A stretch of 64,000 nt of DNA from Pseudomonadota bacterium (GTDB lineage: Bacteria > Desulfobacterota > Desulfobulbia > Desulfobulbales > Desulfocapsaceae): the NCBI GenBank assembly GCA_018817385.1, contig JAHIUA010000098.1, positions 124,001 through 188,000 of the forward strand, in the 5' to 3' direction. A program made the translations under genes and the position numbers. Numbering within the stretch: the first letter of the stretch is position 1; each line of letters begins with the position of its first letter. Positions 39,536 to 48,863 of the stretch are shown piece after piece. The notes beneath the pieces were generated by a model. That model saw only the letters and a list, made by a program, of their open reading frames with translations. It made no database searches and was not told the origin of the DNA.

Positions 39536-42004
39536 TTATTTATTTTCCTCTTTGGTTTTGGTTTCCCGTTTTTTACGCGGGGGAAATTCAAAGCTGATTT
39601 TCCCTGTCTGATTCAGGAGAAGAAAGGCATCAAAGGGCCTTTTCTTTTTCGAGATAAATCCGTTGATCAGTTCTGTCTTGCCCTCTGCCAACAGCTGTTT
39701 GATGTGTTGACAGGTGATGGCCCGGTCGAGAATTATTTTACTGATCTGTAATCCTTTTTTCTTGTCCCCGTCAAGCAAAGAACTCGACATATAGGCAGCG
39801 GGTGTTTCGAAAACAGGAGTGCTATCCACCGGGGAGAGACCAAGGGGTTCGGTTTTTTTGATGGCCTCAATGTCCAGATCGTCGATGGAATCAGCAAAGA
39901 GGAATTCTACCTTGTCTTTCAGGCGAACAGAGGCGCTGAAAGGTTTTCCTCGTTTGCTTCTAAAATTATTGAATGGTCCCAGAGTGTTGCCCTGAATAAG
40001 GCTGACAATTTCCTTCTGGCTCATTATCCTGCCTCCAAGGATTTTACGCAAGCTGATTTTTTTGTCTTCTGAGATATAGGCCGTGGGCGTTTCAAAAAAG
40101 CGGATGTTGTCAATGGGACTGAATGGGGCTTCTTTTTCAGTGGGAGCCTGTTCAAAGTCCCGTACCTGGGAGACAATATGGCTGGTGAGATCACGGATCT
40201 CATTCATGAATTGTTTTCGGGTGAAATCTCCTCGCAGGATCTGGTTCAGTTTGAACTCCCATTCGCCGGTCATCTGAGGCGAGGAAAGGACATCAATTTT
40301 TATGGCTTCGAGCAAAGAGAGCAGCTCAAAGGCCTTGCCTGTGGGGGTGAGTTCCTTGCCTTCACGGACAATATATTTTTCTTTGAGCAGTTTTTCAATG
40401 ATAGCAGCCCGAGTGGCTGGTGTTCCCAGGCCTCGTTCTTTCATGGCATCGGCCAGTTCCTCATCTTCCACAAATTTGTCTGAGTTTTCCATGGCAGAGA
40501 GCAGGGTCGCTTCGTTAAATCGTGGTGGAGGTTTGGTCGCCAATTTTTCCTTCACTACATCTTGGCAGAGGACATCGGTTCCCTTGGGTACAGGGATCAG
40601 CAGCTGTTCGGCTTCGTTGCTGCTCGCTCCTCCATACACGGCCTTCCAACCTGGATCGGTAATGATCTTTCCTTCGGTGAGAAAGGTCTCTTTATTGACC
40701 ACTGATAGCCTGGTGGTATTGAGAAATCTGGCTGGAGGAAAAAATACGGCCAGGAAACGTTGCACCACCATGGTGTAGATTTTGTGCTCCGCTTCACTGA
40801 GAGAGCCGGGCAGCTTGTTGGTGGGGATAATGGCGTGATGGTCTGATATCTTCTTGTTGTTAAAATTGCGTTTGTCTTTTTTGATGTAGCCCTTATCCAA
40901 TGCTGTGCGGGCATGCTCTCCCAGTTGCCATTCCTGCTGCTGTCTGACGGTATTGAGCACCGTGTCCAGATAGTCTTCTGGAAGGTGGCGGCTGTCTGTT
41001 CGGGGATAGGTCAGGACCTTGTGGCGTTCATAGAGAGCCTGGGCAAGGGACAAAGTGTTTTTGGCGGAGAAGCCGAAACGGTTGTTGGCCTCTCGCTGCA
41101 GGGCGGTGAGGTCATAGAGCTGGGGTGCGCTCTGACTGGATTTTTTGCTCGTCTCAGAGACCAGTGCCGGCTTGGCCGTGCATTTTTCAACCAGGGAGTC
41201 AGCCTTTTCCTCATCCCAGATTCTGTTGGCACGACTATGCTCGTTGCTGGGGTCTTTGACCCATTGTGGATCGATCCACTTGCCGTTGTAACTGGTATCT
41301 GCGAAGGTGAATGTTGCCTGTAAGGTGAAAAAATCCCGTGGTTCAAAGGCTAGACGGAACTGTTCCCGCTTGACCAGAAGAGTAAGGGTGGGGGTCTGCA
41401 CTCTTCCGCAGGGGGTAAGGAAGAACCCTCCCTTTCTGGAGTTAAATGCGGTAAGGGCACGGGTGGCATTGAGGCCGATGAGCCAGTCTGACTCTGAACG
41501 ACAGAGGGCGGCATCTTCAAGGAGTTGCATCTCTTTATTGTCACGCAGGTGGGCAAAACCATCCTTGATGGCATCTTTGGTCATGGAGTTCAGCCAAAGT
41601 CTTTTAAATCTCTTTTTGGCAACTGATTGATTCCAGACATAGCGGATGACGTATTTGAAAATCAGCTCTCCTTCACGCCCAGCATCGCAGGCATTGATAA
41701 TCTCCACGACATCTTTGCGACGGATGAGTTTCTGCAGGCAGTTCAGTTGACCCTTGGTGTTGGTGAGTCCCTTTAATGGAAACTCCTCAGGGATGATGGG
41801 GAGATTTTCCAGGGTCCAGCTCTTGTACTTGGGATCGATTTCTTCAGGATATTGGATGGCAACCAGATGTCCTACGGCGTAGGAGACGATATGGTTATCA
41901 CTCTCGTAGTGTGTTTTGCTCTTGCTGAAATTGCCGGGAAGGACCTTTACCAGGTCAGCTGCGACACTCGGTTTCTCGGCAATAATAAGGATCTTGTCAG
42001 TCAT
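39536..42004 (-). CDS. topB: DNA topoisomerase III-type (type IA), with two C-terminal Crpt-like repeats
   Basis: This 822-residue type IA topoisomerase has an N-terminal Toprim domain (ILIIAEKPSVAADLVKVL, NACDAGREGELIFKYV). The active-site Tyr is in VLTYPRTDSRHLPEDYL, and GLGTPATRAAIIEKLLKEKYI follows. The tail has two repeat units of the topoisomerase C-terminal repeat type (RKILGGRIMSQKEIVSLIQGN and the matching stretch around QISKIILDRAITCQHIKQLL), but no zinc fingers. It relaxes or decatenates DNA by single-strand passage. ATG 42004 overlaps the stop of the alpha/beta hydrolase gene (ATGA). Confidence 0.93.
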   Translation of the reverse strand: MTDKILIIAEKPSVAADLVKVLPGNFSKSKTHYESDNHIVSYAVGHLVAIQYPEEIDPKYKSWTLENLPIIPEEFPLKGLTNTKGQLNCLQKLIRRKDVVEIINACDAGREGELIFKYVIRYVWNQSVAKKRFKRLWLNSMTKDAIKDGFAHLRDNKEMQLLEDAALCRSESDWLIGLNATRALTAFNSRKGGFFLTPCGRVQTPTLTLLVKREQFRLAFEPRDFFTLQATFTFADTSYNGKWIDPQWVKDPSNEHSRANRIWDEEKADSLVEKCTAKPALVSETSKKSSQSAPQLYDLTALQREANNRFGFSAKNTLSLAQALYERHKVLTYPRTDSRHLPEDYLDTVLNTVRQQQEWQLGEHARTALDKGYIKKDKRNFNNKKISDHHAIIPTNKLPGSLSEAEHKIYTMVVQRFLAVFFPPARFLNTTRLSVVNKETFLTEGKIITDPGWKAVYGGASSNEAEQLLIPVPKGTDVLCQDVVKEKLATKPPPRFNEATLLSAMENSDKFVEDEELADAMKERGLGTPATRAAIIEKLLKEKYIVREGKELTPTGKAFELLSLLEAIKIDVLSSPQMTGEWEFKLNQILRGDFTRKQFMNEIRDLTSHIVSQVRDFEQAPTEKEAPFSPIDNIRFFETPTAYISEDKKISLRKILGGRIMSQKEIVSLIQGNTLGPFNNFRSKRGKPFSASVRLKDKVEFLFADSIDDLDIEAIKKTEPLGLSPVDSTPVFETPAAYMSSSLLDGDKKKGLQISKIILDRAITCQHIKQLLAEGKTELINGFISKKKRPFDAFLLLNQTGKISFEFPPRKKRETKTKEENK

Positions 42005-42606
42005 ATTTTCGGGACAATCGTTTTGGCAAAATTAAGCAGTGTTTTGTGGAAGAGTTGAGGCTGCTCCAAATAACATGGATGCTTGGCTCCTGCAAAAATC
42101 ACAAGTTGGGAGCCTGGAATTGACTCATGGAGGAGGGCACCATTGCTTGGATCAGAAATTTGATCGTTTTCTCCCCATATAATAAGAGTGGACGACGGCA
42201 GTTTGCTGAGACGCTGCCGATTTTCTCTAATTCCTACTGAACCGATAAGGACCAATCCAAGTATTTTCTCGGGATGTTCAAGGGAGTATTCCAGACCTAT
42301 TTTCCCCCCCATGGAGGGAGCAACCAGAATGGCCTTGTCAATACCCGCAGCCTCCATTACCCCATTAATGACCCGTTCAGATGACAGCGGGGCTTGAGTG
42401 CTCTTGCCATATCCGGGGAAGTCTAAGGCGACCACGAACAAGTCTTCCCCGGCAATTTTTCCAAGTGTTCCGAGCTCTCGCCATGTCTCTGCCTGAAAGG
42501 ATTTTCCGTGGAGGAGAAGAATGGCCGGGCTAGAACTTTTTCCAGCCTGGAGGGTATTGATGCTGTGACCGTCTATTTCGATTCTCTTATTCTGGACAGA
42601 TTGCAT
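42001..42606 (-). CDS. Alpha/beta hydrolase (ABHD14-like)
   Basis: This 201-residue protein has an alpha/beta hydrolase fold. The oxyanion region is LLLHGKSFQAETW, followed by ALDFPGYGKS, the nucleophile elbow VAPSMGGKIG (Ser), GLVLIGSVG, an acid near WGENDQISDP, and the His in GAKHPCYLEQP. This short form resembles the ABHD14/CIB type. The substrate is unknown. It is the first gene of the long minus-strand operon that continues with topB, and translation is coupled by an ATGA overlap. Confidence 0.8.
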   Translation of the reverse strand: MQSVQNKRIEIDGHSINTLQAGKSSSPAILLLHGKSFQAETWRELGTLGKIAGEDLFVVALDFPGYGKSTQAPLSSERVINGVMEAAGIDKAILVAPSMGGKIGLEYSLEHPEKILGLVLIGSVGIRENRQRLSKLPSSTLIIWGENDQISDPSNGALLHESIPGSQLVIFAGAKHPCYLEQPQLFHKTLLNFAKTIVPKI

Positions 42607-43165
42607 AGTAATAGAGACAGGGGAAGAAATTGTTTGAAATATGGTAAGTCAACCGGGAATATTGAATGGCGAAAAAAAGAGTTCTGGGTTCGATTGGTTC
42701 TCTTCGCTAAACTCTTTTTTACTGAGCTGGCAAGAACGATTCTGTTTTTTTGTAATTTTCCCATGCTAGCCTTAAAGTTTCAGATGTTGTATAGGTCCCT
42801 TTCTGGTTTGTCAATCGCTAATTGTGCTCTTTTTTTTCCACAGGCGGGACAAGAGAGTGGTGTCATGTCTTTTTAACTCACTGTTTTTGTGATGGTATTG
42901 CTTGCTGAGAGGTGAGCTGAAAAAAATGTTCTCGTCTGCCTGGCAGGATACCGCAGAGATGGTTCATCTCTGGCCATTGTCTTTTTTTATCTCCTTTAAA
43001 GCGTTATCGTAGGCAGAAGCCGGTGCTGCTCCCGATATCCGTTTTTACAAGTAAGCTGCTGTTCCAGTGGGGATATGAGCAGGCGGAATTGGAAATCCTT
43101 TTACAATCCCTTTCTTGACAGTTGCTGGTTTTTGTGGTTTAGTCTAGATTTGGCACAGGATTCCA
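42607..43165. other. Intergenic region upstream of tRNA-Gly, with promoter
   Basis: This region of 559 bases separates the minus-strand operon from the translation cluster. I see several T-tracts but no gene. A perfect TTGACA at 43115-43120 is followed by TTTAGT (17 bases later) or TAGTCT (19 bases later), placed 20-30 bases before the tRNA. It is a likely promoter for tRNA-Gly and perhaps the whole rimP-nusA-infB cluster. Confidence 0.55.
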
Positions 43166-43241
43166 GCGGGTGTAGCTCAGTTGGTAGAGTACAAGCTTCC
43201 CAAGCTTGGGGTCGCGAGTTCAAACCTCGTCGCCCGCTCCA
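43166..43241 (+). tRNA. tRNA-Gly (anticodon CCC)
   Basis: This sequence folds as a 76-base cloverleaf. The acceptor GCGGGTG pairs with CGCCCGC (one G-T pair). The D arm contains TAGCTCAGTTGGTAGAG, and the anticodon stem CAAGC/GCTTG encloses the loop TTCCCAA (anticodon CCC, glycine GGG codons). The T arm is CGAGTTCAAACCTCG. Discriminator T and an encoded CCA follow. It precedes rimP by 134 bases. Confidence 0.95.
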
Positions 43242-43375
43242 GTGTTGGTGGATGCAGTTCTGCCCCATCGATGTCATACCACAACCCTGAGGGGAAGGTG
43301 GCTTTGAAAGTGGGCTATGCCCGCTTTTTTTTATGTCTGTTTCCCGGAGCTAGGAAGAACGACCAGGGTGAAACC

Positions 43376-43831
43376 ATGAGTGAATTTATTGTAACCAGGG
43401 TTCAGGAGTTTGCTGAAAGCCTCCTCCCTTCCATGGGCCTGGAGCTGGTGGAGGTCCAATTTCGCCAGGAAAGTCAAGGCTGGGTTCTTCGTCTATTTAT
43501 TGATGGGCCTGAGGGCGTTTCTCTTGGTCAATGCACCAAGGTAAGCCGGGAACTGAGTGTTTTTCTGGACGTTGAAGATCTGATAGCTCAAGCCTATACC
43601 CTGGAGGTATCATCTCCAGGCCTTGAACGTCCGTTGCGCAGCTGTGCGGATTTCAGACGTTTTGTCGGGAAAAAAGCTCGAATTAAACTGCGGGACATGG
43701 CCACGGAGCAGAAGGTGTTTGTTGGGCTGATAGGGAGTTCAGATGATAAGGGAGTTGAATTGCTCCTCGAAGACGGGACAAGCAGATATTTTTTGCTGGA
43801 ACAGATACGGAAGGCCAGGTTGAGCCTGTAA
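43376..43831 (+). CDS. rimP: Ribosome maturation factor RimP
   Basis: This 151-residue 30S assembly factor starts at ATG 43376. Family motifs are FAESLLPSMGLELVEVQFRQE, WVLRLFIDGPEGVSLGQCTKVSRELS, VFLDVEDL...YTLEVSSPGLERPL and the C-terminal SH3-like barrel (FVGKKARIKLR, FVGLIGSSDDKGVELLLEDG). The longer frame overlaps the tRNA and is not translated. It opens the conserved rimP-nusA-infB cluster. Confidence 0.94.
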   Translation: MSEFIVTRVQEFAESLLPSMGLELVEVQFRQESQGWVLRLFIDGPEGVSLGQCTKVSRELSVFLDVEDLIAQAYTLEVSSPGLERPLRSCADFRRFVGKKARIKLRDMATEQKVFVGLIGSSDDKGVELLLEDGTSRYFLLEQIRKARLSL

Positions 43832-43936
43832 ATGAGACTTCTGGTTGCGAACACAATATATATATATAAGATAAACTCGAGAGAGTCTGCCCCCCTTCTG
43901 CCGAAGGGGTGAGGATTGTCTTTATGGGGAATGAGC

Positions 43937-45460
43937 ATGTTATCGGATTTAAAACGCATCATTGATCAGATCTGCAGGGATCGTGGTTTTGATAAAAAGC
44001 TTCTGATTGAGGCCATTGAAGAGGCAGTGCAGTCAGCAGCCAAAAAGAAACTTGGATCCAGACGGGATATTGAGGTGCGCTACAATGAGGAATTCGGTGA
44101 GGTCGAGGTCTTTCAGTTTCGCAGCGTGGTAGAGGAAGTGGAAGACGAGCAGACTGAGATTGCCTTTGCAGATGCGAAAATTCTAGACCCTGAGGTGCAA
44201 CTCGATGATGAGCTTGGTGAAAAAATGGAAAACATCGAGGACCTTGGTCGTATAGCTGCCCAGTCCGCAAAACAGGTTATTATCCATAAAATGAAGGATG
44301 CCGAGCGTGATGTCATCTATGAGATGTTCAAAGACCGTAAAGGTGAGATCGTTGGTGGTATAGTTCAGCGTTTTGAGCGTGGAAATATGATTGTTAACCT
44401 TGGGCGTACTGACGCCATCCTTCCCAAGGATCAGCAAATTCCCAAACGCTCTTTTAAACAGGGCGATCGTATCCGGGCCTACCTCCTTGATGTCCGTCAG
44501 AATAGCAGGGATTCACAGATTCTTCTCTCACGGACCTGTGATGATTTCCTGGCTAAGCTCTTTGCCATGGAGGTCCCAGAGATTGCCGAAGATATCGTCA
44601 AAATCATGGGAGTCAGTCGTGAACCTGGATTCAGAGCCAAGATTGCCGTGAGTTCAACTGAGACCGATGTCGATCCAGTGGGTGCTTGCGTCGGCATGAA
44701 AGGATCTCGGGTCCAAAATGTGGTCCAGGAGCTGCAGGGGGAGCGAATCGATATCGTTCCCTGGAGTCCGGATCCGGCCAAATATGTGTATAATGCCTTA
44801 GCACCGGCTCATGTGTCAATGGTTATGGTGGACGAGGAGGAACATACTCTTTTTGTCGTTGTTCCTAATGATCAGCTTTCTCTGGCCATTGGCCGCCAGG
44901 GACAAAATGTTCGTCTGGCTTCACGGCTTCTTGGCTGGCGTATTGACGTGAAGAGTGAACAGCGATATGCTAATTTAGAAAATCCCGCCTATCAGCTACT
45001 GTTGACCATAAAAGGGATTGACGAATCTTTGGCTGATCAGTTTTTATCCCGTGGAATTTCCTCCGTTGAAAAACTGGCTGAAACCGCGGTTGAGGATCTG
45101 ACGGTGATTCGCGCCATTGATGACGAAAAAGCACAATATCTGATTGAGACTGCCAAAAAGATGGTTCAAACAGGTAAGGGAACACCAGGGGCTGCTGCAA
45201 CTGCAGAGGCGTTGGGGAGTCCCGAAAGCAACATTGTAAGTGCTGAAACTCTGGAAGGTCAAGGAGAACCCAGTGGGAGCGAAGCCGATGCTCCTTCTGA
45301 AAAGGAACAGCCTGCAGGAAACCAAGCCGATACTGTTTCTGAAGATGAACAGCCTGCAGTGAGCGAAGACAATACTGTTGCTGAAGAGGAAGAGTCTGCA
45401 GGGACTGAACAGACGGTCTCGGTAGAGGAACAATCCGAAAAGGATGAGCAAAGCAAGTAA
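43937..45460 (+). CDS. nusA: Transcription termination/antitermination factor NusA
   Basis: This 507-residue protein binds RNA polymerase and nascent RNA. In order it has an N-terminal polymerase-binding domain (LSDLKRIIDQICRDRGFDKKLL), an S1 domain (GEIVGGIVQRFERGNMIVNLG), two KH domains (GACVGMKGSRVQNVVQELQGERIDIV; LAIGRQGQNVRLASRLLGWRIDV), and a helix-hairpin-helix region (IKGIDESLADQFLSRGISSVEKLAE). It ends in a tail of about 60 residues of imperfect acidic repeats (SExEQPAG.. units) encoded by roughly 45-base DNA repeats at 45270-45440. ATG 43937 gives the usual family N-terminus. The stop overlaps ylxR. Confidence 0.94.
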   Translation: MLSDLKRIIDQICRDRGFDKKLLIEAIEEAVQSAAKKKLGSRRDIEVRYNEEFGEVEVFQFRSVVEEVEDEQTEIAFADAKILDPEVQLDDELGEKMENIEDLGRIAAQSAKQVIIHKMKDAERDVIYEMFKDRKGEIVGGIVQRFERGNMIVNLGRTDAILPKDQQIPKRSFKQGDRIRAYLLDVRQNSRDSQILLSRTCDDFLAKLFAMEVPEIAEDIVKIMGVSREPGFRAKIAVSSTETDVDPVGACVGMKGSRVQNVVQELQGERIDIVPWSPDPAKYVYNALAPAHVSMVMVDEEEHTLFVVVPNDQLSLAIGRQGQNVRLASRLLGWRIDVKSEQRYANLENPAYQLLLTIKGIDESLADQFLSRGISSVEKLAETAVEDLTVIRAIDDEKAQYLIETAKKMVQTGKGTPGAAATAEALGSPESNIVSAETLEGQGEPSGSEADAPSEKEQPAGNQADTVSEDEQPAVSEDNTVAEEEESAGTEQTVSVEEQSEKDEQSK

Positions 45461-45674
45461 GAATGTACCTGTGCGGACCTGTGTTGTTTGTCGTAAACAG
45501 GTTGCCAAGAGTGGACTGCAGCGATTTGTCTGGGAACCTAAGACAGAAGTAGTAGCACTGGACAAGACACAGGTGATGCCGGGAAGAGGGGTTTACTGTT
45601 GTTTAGAAGATGCGTGTAAACAACGTTTTTTTACTCAGAAACAGCGGTGGAAAAAGGCCTTTCGACTTTTATAG
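45444..45674 (+). CDS. ylxR: YlxR (DUF448) RNA-binding protein
   Basis: This 76-residue protein has the family signature RTCVVCRKQVAKSGLQRFVW and the loop PGRGVYCCLEDACKQRF. YlxR is a small RNA-binding protein always found between nusA and infB; it has been linked to RNase P and stress expression in Firmicutes. It starts inside the nusA end (17-base overlap), so the two are coupled. infB starts 75 bases later. Confidence 0.88.
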   Translation: MSKASKNVPVRTCVVCRKQVAKSGLQRFVWEPKTEVVALDKTQVMPGRGVYCCLEDACKQRFFTQKQRWKKAFRLL

Positions 45675-45749
45675 AAGGATTTTCGTAGTTTGTTTTTCAA
45701 ACAAAACCAGGAATACAATACTGCAGAGCATGATAGACAGGAGTGGGGA

Positions 45750-48443
45750 ATGAGCAGGGTGAGGATTTATGAACTGGCTAAAGAAGCCGGAATGGGCAGT
45801 AAGGCTTTGGCCGAGAGACTGATTGAGCAGGGATATGACATCAAGGGTCATAGCTCAACGGTTGATGAAGAAACGGCTGCAAAGATCCGTTCCTCAGTGT
45901 TGCAGAGTTCTGATTCTAAATTGGTTGAAAAAAGAATTGACGCCGAATCCGGTGGGGCGACGGTAATTCGTCGTCGAGCAACCATCATTCGTCGTCCCAA
46001 AAAGGTTCTTGATGAAGAACCCCAAGAGGAGAAAGAGATTTTAGTTGATTTAGTTGATCATCCGGAAGAGAAAAGTATCGAAGAGGTGCAAGCTCCTGTG
46101 GAACCGATTGTAGCATTGGAAAAAGAGAAAGTTGTGGAACAAACTCCTGTTGAAAAAGAACCTGTTGCAGAGGAGATGGTCGAGAAACAACCTCAAACGG
46201 AAGAAACAGTAGAGGAACCGGAACAGAAGAAAGAGACGTTTGTGAAAACGCTCATCACCCCTGTTCAGGACAAACCTCTTCGCAAGGGGGTTGCCCGGGT
46301 TATTGGAACCATTGAAATCCCCGTGGAAGCACCTCGAAGTACACCGGTACGAAAAAAAGCCAGTCGTCCTTCTGCCTCTCCGGGGAGGCCTGCGCAACCC
46401 AGGGCTGAGCAGAAGGAGAGTGTCGTGCCAGGAGAGGTGCAGCCAGTCCGTGCCAAAAAGAAAGGAAAGCGCCCTGTTGAAGTTGAAACGGAGACTCCCA
46501 AAAAGGCTGGGTGGAAGAGTGCCAAAAAGGATCGTAAGAATATGCGGGTAACTCGTTTTGGTGATGATTATGATAGCTATACCAAGAGGGGAAAAAGAGG
46601 TAAAGGAAAGGCGAAGAAGTCTATCCAGCCTGCCGCAGAGATGAAGGCCATCAAGAAACGGATCAAAGTTGCTGATACCATCAGTGTCGGTGATCTGGCC
46701 CACAGAATGAGAATAAAGGCCAACGAAATTATAGCCAAACTGATGGGGCTTGGGGTCATGGCCACACTCAATCAGGCCTTGGACGTGGATACAGCTACTT
46801 TGGTTGCTGCCGATTTTGGCTATGAGGTGGAGCAGGGTTTTACTGAAGAAATCGGAGTTCAGCAGCTCATTGAGCAGGAAGAAGGTGGAGAGGAAGTATT
46901 CAGACCTCCAGTTGTCACTGTCATGGGGCATGTAGATCATGGAAAGACTTCGATCCTTGATGCTATTCGCCATACAGATGTAGCGGATGGTGAGGCGGGA
47001 GGAATCACTCAGCATATAGGGGCCTATCATGTCAGTTCTAAGGCTGGTGATGTGACCTTTGTCGATACCCCTGGTCATGCCGCATTTACCGAGATGCGTT
47101 CTCGTGGTGCTCAGATAACAGATATTGTTATTCTGGTGGTGGCAGCAGATGATGGGGTTATGGATCAAACCCGTGAGGCCATCCACCATGCTCAGGCTGC
47201 AGAAGTACCTATTTTGGTGGTCGTGAACAAGATCGATAAGGCCAATGCTGACCCCGACCGGGTGAAAAGAGAGCTCGCAGAACTCAATTTGTCTCCTGAG
47301 GAATGGGGGGGGGATACGATCTATTGTGAGACCTCGGCCAAGAAAAATATCGGTATTGATAAGCTGATGGAAAATATCGAACTCATGGCGGAAATGCTGG
47401 AGCTTAAAGCCGATCCTAATCGCAAGGCAAGAGGTCGTGTAATCGAAGCCAAGCTTGATAAGGGGCGGGGGGCTGTGGCCACTATTCTGGTGCAGGAAGG
47501 AACGCTCAAGACCGGTGATTATTTTGTTGTTGGTCAGTTCAGTGGTAAGGTCAGAGCCCTGCTTGATTACCGGGGGAAGCCGGTCAAAAGTGCGAAACCC
47601 AGTATTCCGGTTGAGGTGCAGGGCTTAAACGGTGTTCCTTCTGCTGGTGATGAGTTTGTCGTTGTCACCGACGAGAAGATGGCCAAGAGTGTGTCTCAGG
47701 TTCGGGCCTTGAAGGCTCGCGAAAGTGAGCTTGCATCCAACACCAAGGTTTCTCTTGATAAACTTTTTGAGAAGCTGAGTGAGGGAGAGGTTCAGGAACT
47801 GCGGGTGGTGCTCAGGGCAGATGTACAAGGCACCTTGGAGGCATTTGGTAATGCAGCTGAAAAACTTTCCACCGATGAGGTGAAGGTACGGGTGCTTCAT
47901 GAAGGGACAGGGACTATTACCGAGTCCGATATTCTCCTTGCTTCAGCTTCCGATGCCGTTATCATAGGTTTCAATGTTCGTCCCACCAGTAAGGTCAAGG
48001 AGCTGGCAAGCAAGGAAAATGTGGATGTACGCTCCTATGACGTTATTTACCACGCCCTTGATGACATCAGAAAGGCAATGGTTGGTCTGCTTGAGCCCAC
48101 TTTTGAAGAGGAAGTGATCGGGAGTGCCGAAGTTCGGGATATCTTTCGTGCCCCTAAAGTCGGGACCATTGCCGGTTGTTTTGTTACTGACGGGAAGATG
48201 CAGCGTAATGCCTCTCTTCGAGTTCTCCGTGAGGGGGTCGTGGTGTACACCGGCAAGGTTGGATCTCTCAGACGTTTTAAAGATGATACCAAAGAGGTCT
48301 TGTCTGGCTACGAGTGCGGTATAACCATTGAAAACTTTAATGATATTAAATTAGGTGATATCATGGAGGCCTTTGTCTTGAAAGAGGTTGCGGGGACCCT
48401 TGGTGCCACGCAGCAGGAAAAAGAAGACGGAGGCGAAAAATAG
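45750..48443 (+). CDS. infB: Translation initiation factor IF-2
   Basis: This 897-residue GTPase brings initiator tRNA to the 30S subunit. Start ATG 45750 follows AGGAGTGGGGA and gives MSRVRIYELAKEAGMGSKALAERL, the usual IF2N domain. A long Glu/Pro/Lys-rich linker (about 70-300) follows, then a second IF2N-like region (ISVGDLAHRMRIKANEIIAKLMGLGVM). The G domain has VTVMGHVDHGKTSILD (G1), AGGITQHIGAY (G2), FVDTPGHAAFTEMR (G3), VNKIDK (G4) and CETSAK (G5). The C-terminal domains (GTLEAFGNAAEKL..., GCFVTDGKMQR) are complete. A nine-G tract occurs near 47307. Confidence 0.96.
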   Translation: MSRVRIYELAKEAGMGSKALAERLIEQGYDIKGHSSTVDEETAAKIRSSVLQSSDSKLVEKRIDAESGGATVIRRRATIIRRPKKVLDEEPQEEKEILVDLVDHPEEKSIEEVQAPVEPIVALEKEKVVEQTPVEKEPVAEEMVEKQPQTEETVEEPEQKKETFVKTLITPVQDKPLRKGVARVIGTIEIPVEAPRSTPVRKKASRPSASPGRPAQPRAEQKESVVPGEVQPVRAKKKGKRPVEVETETPKKAGWKSAKKDRKNMRVTRFGDDYDSYTKRGKRGKGKAKKSIQPAAEMKAIKKRIKVADTISVGDLAHRMRIKANEIIAKLMGLGVMATLNQALDVDTATLVAADFGYEVEQGFTEEIGVQQLIEQEEGGEEVFRPPVVTVMGHVDHGKTSILDAIRHTDVADGEAGGITQHIGAYHVSSKAGDVTFVDTPGHAAFTEMRSRGAQITDIVILVVAADDGVMDQTREAIHHAQAAEVPILVVVNKIDKANADPDRVKRELAELNLSPEEWGGDTIYCETSAKKNIGIDKLMENIELMAEMLELKADPNRKARGRVIEAKLDKGRGAVATILVQEGTLKTGDYFVVGQFSGKVRALLDYRGKPVKSAKPSIPVEVQGLNGVPSAGDEFVVVTDEKMAKSVSQVRALKARESELASNTKVSLDKLFEKLSEGEVQELRVVLRADVQGTLEAFGNAAEKLSTDEVKVRVLHEGTGTITESDILLASASDAVIIGFNVRPTSKVKELASKENVDVRSYDVIYHALDDIRKAMVGLLEPTFEEEVIGSAEVRDIFRAPKVGTIAGCFVTDGKMQRNASLRVLREGVVVYTGKVGSLRRFKDDTKEVLSGYECGITIENFNDIKLGDIMEAFVLKEVAGTLGATQQEKEDGGEK

Positions 48444-48449
48444 CAGGGT

Positions 48450-48863
48450 ATGTGGGATCCTAAAGAGACTATTGAGTCCGTCGGCCTCGGCAAACAGGAA
48501 CGAAAGCGATCTACGCGAGTGGCTGATGCTATCCGGATGGAACTTTCCGTCCTCTTTTTGCAAAAGGTCCGGGATCAAATGTTGCATGATGTGACCGTCA
48601 CCGGGGTGACGATGACGGATGATCTGAGAAGTGCTTGTATTATGTATACGGTTCCCGGTAATGAGAAGAAACAAAAAAAGGTGGCCGATGCCCTGACGGG
48701 GGCAGCGGGATTTATGAGAAGCCACCTGGCCCGGGTACTGAATATGCGCTATACGCCTTCACTGCAATTTGTCTATGATACAAAAGCAGAAAAAGTGGCA
48801 GAGATGGAAAAACTTTTTCAGGAAATTGCTACTGAGAGGAGCAAGAGTGAAGAAAATCTCTGA
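48450..48863 (+). CDS. rbfA: Ribosome-binding factor A
   Basis: This 137-residue KH-like protein is needed for 16S 5'-end maturation. Motifs are [44 protein letters not shown] and [25 protein letters not shown] 48450 lies six bases after infB. The 3' end overlaps the next gene by 17 bases. Confidence 0.94.
   Translation: MWDPKETIESVGLGKQERKRSTRVADAIRMELSVLFLQKVRDQMLHDVTVTGVTMTDDLRSACIMYTVPGNEKKQKKVADALTGAAGFMRSHLARVLNMRYTPSLQFVYDTKAEKVAEMEKLFQEIATERSKSEENL

Noticed and set aside
45270-45440. Repeats near the end of nusA as a CRISPR-like array
   Set aside because: The units are imperfect, in frame, encode acidic protein repeats and lack spacers.
46050-47189. 379-codon antisense open frame within infB
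   Set aside because: It lies wholly opposite the IF-2 G domain and linker; its composition follows the infB codons in another frame.
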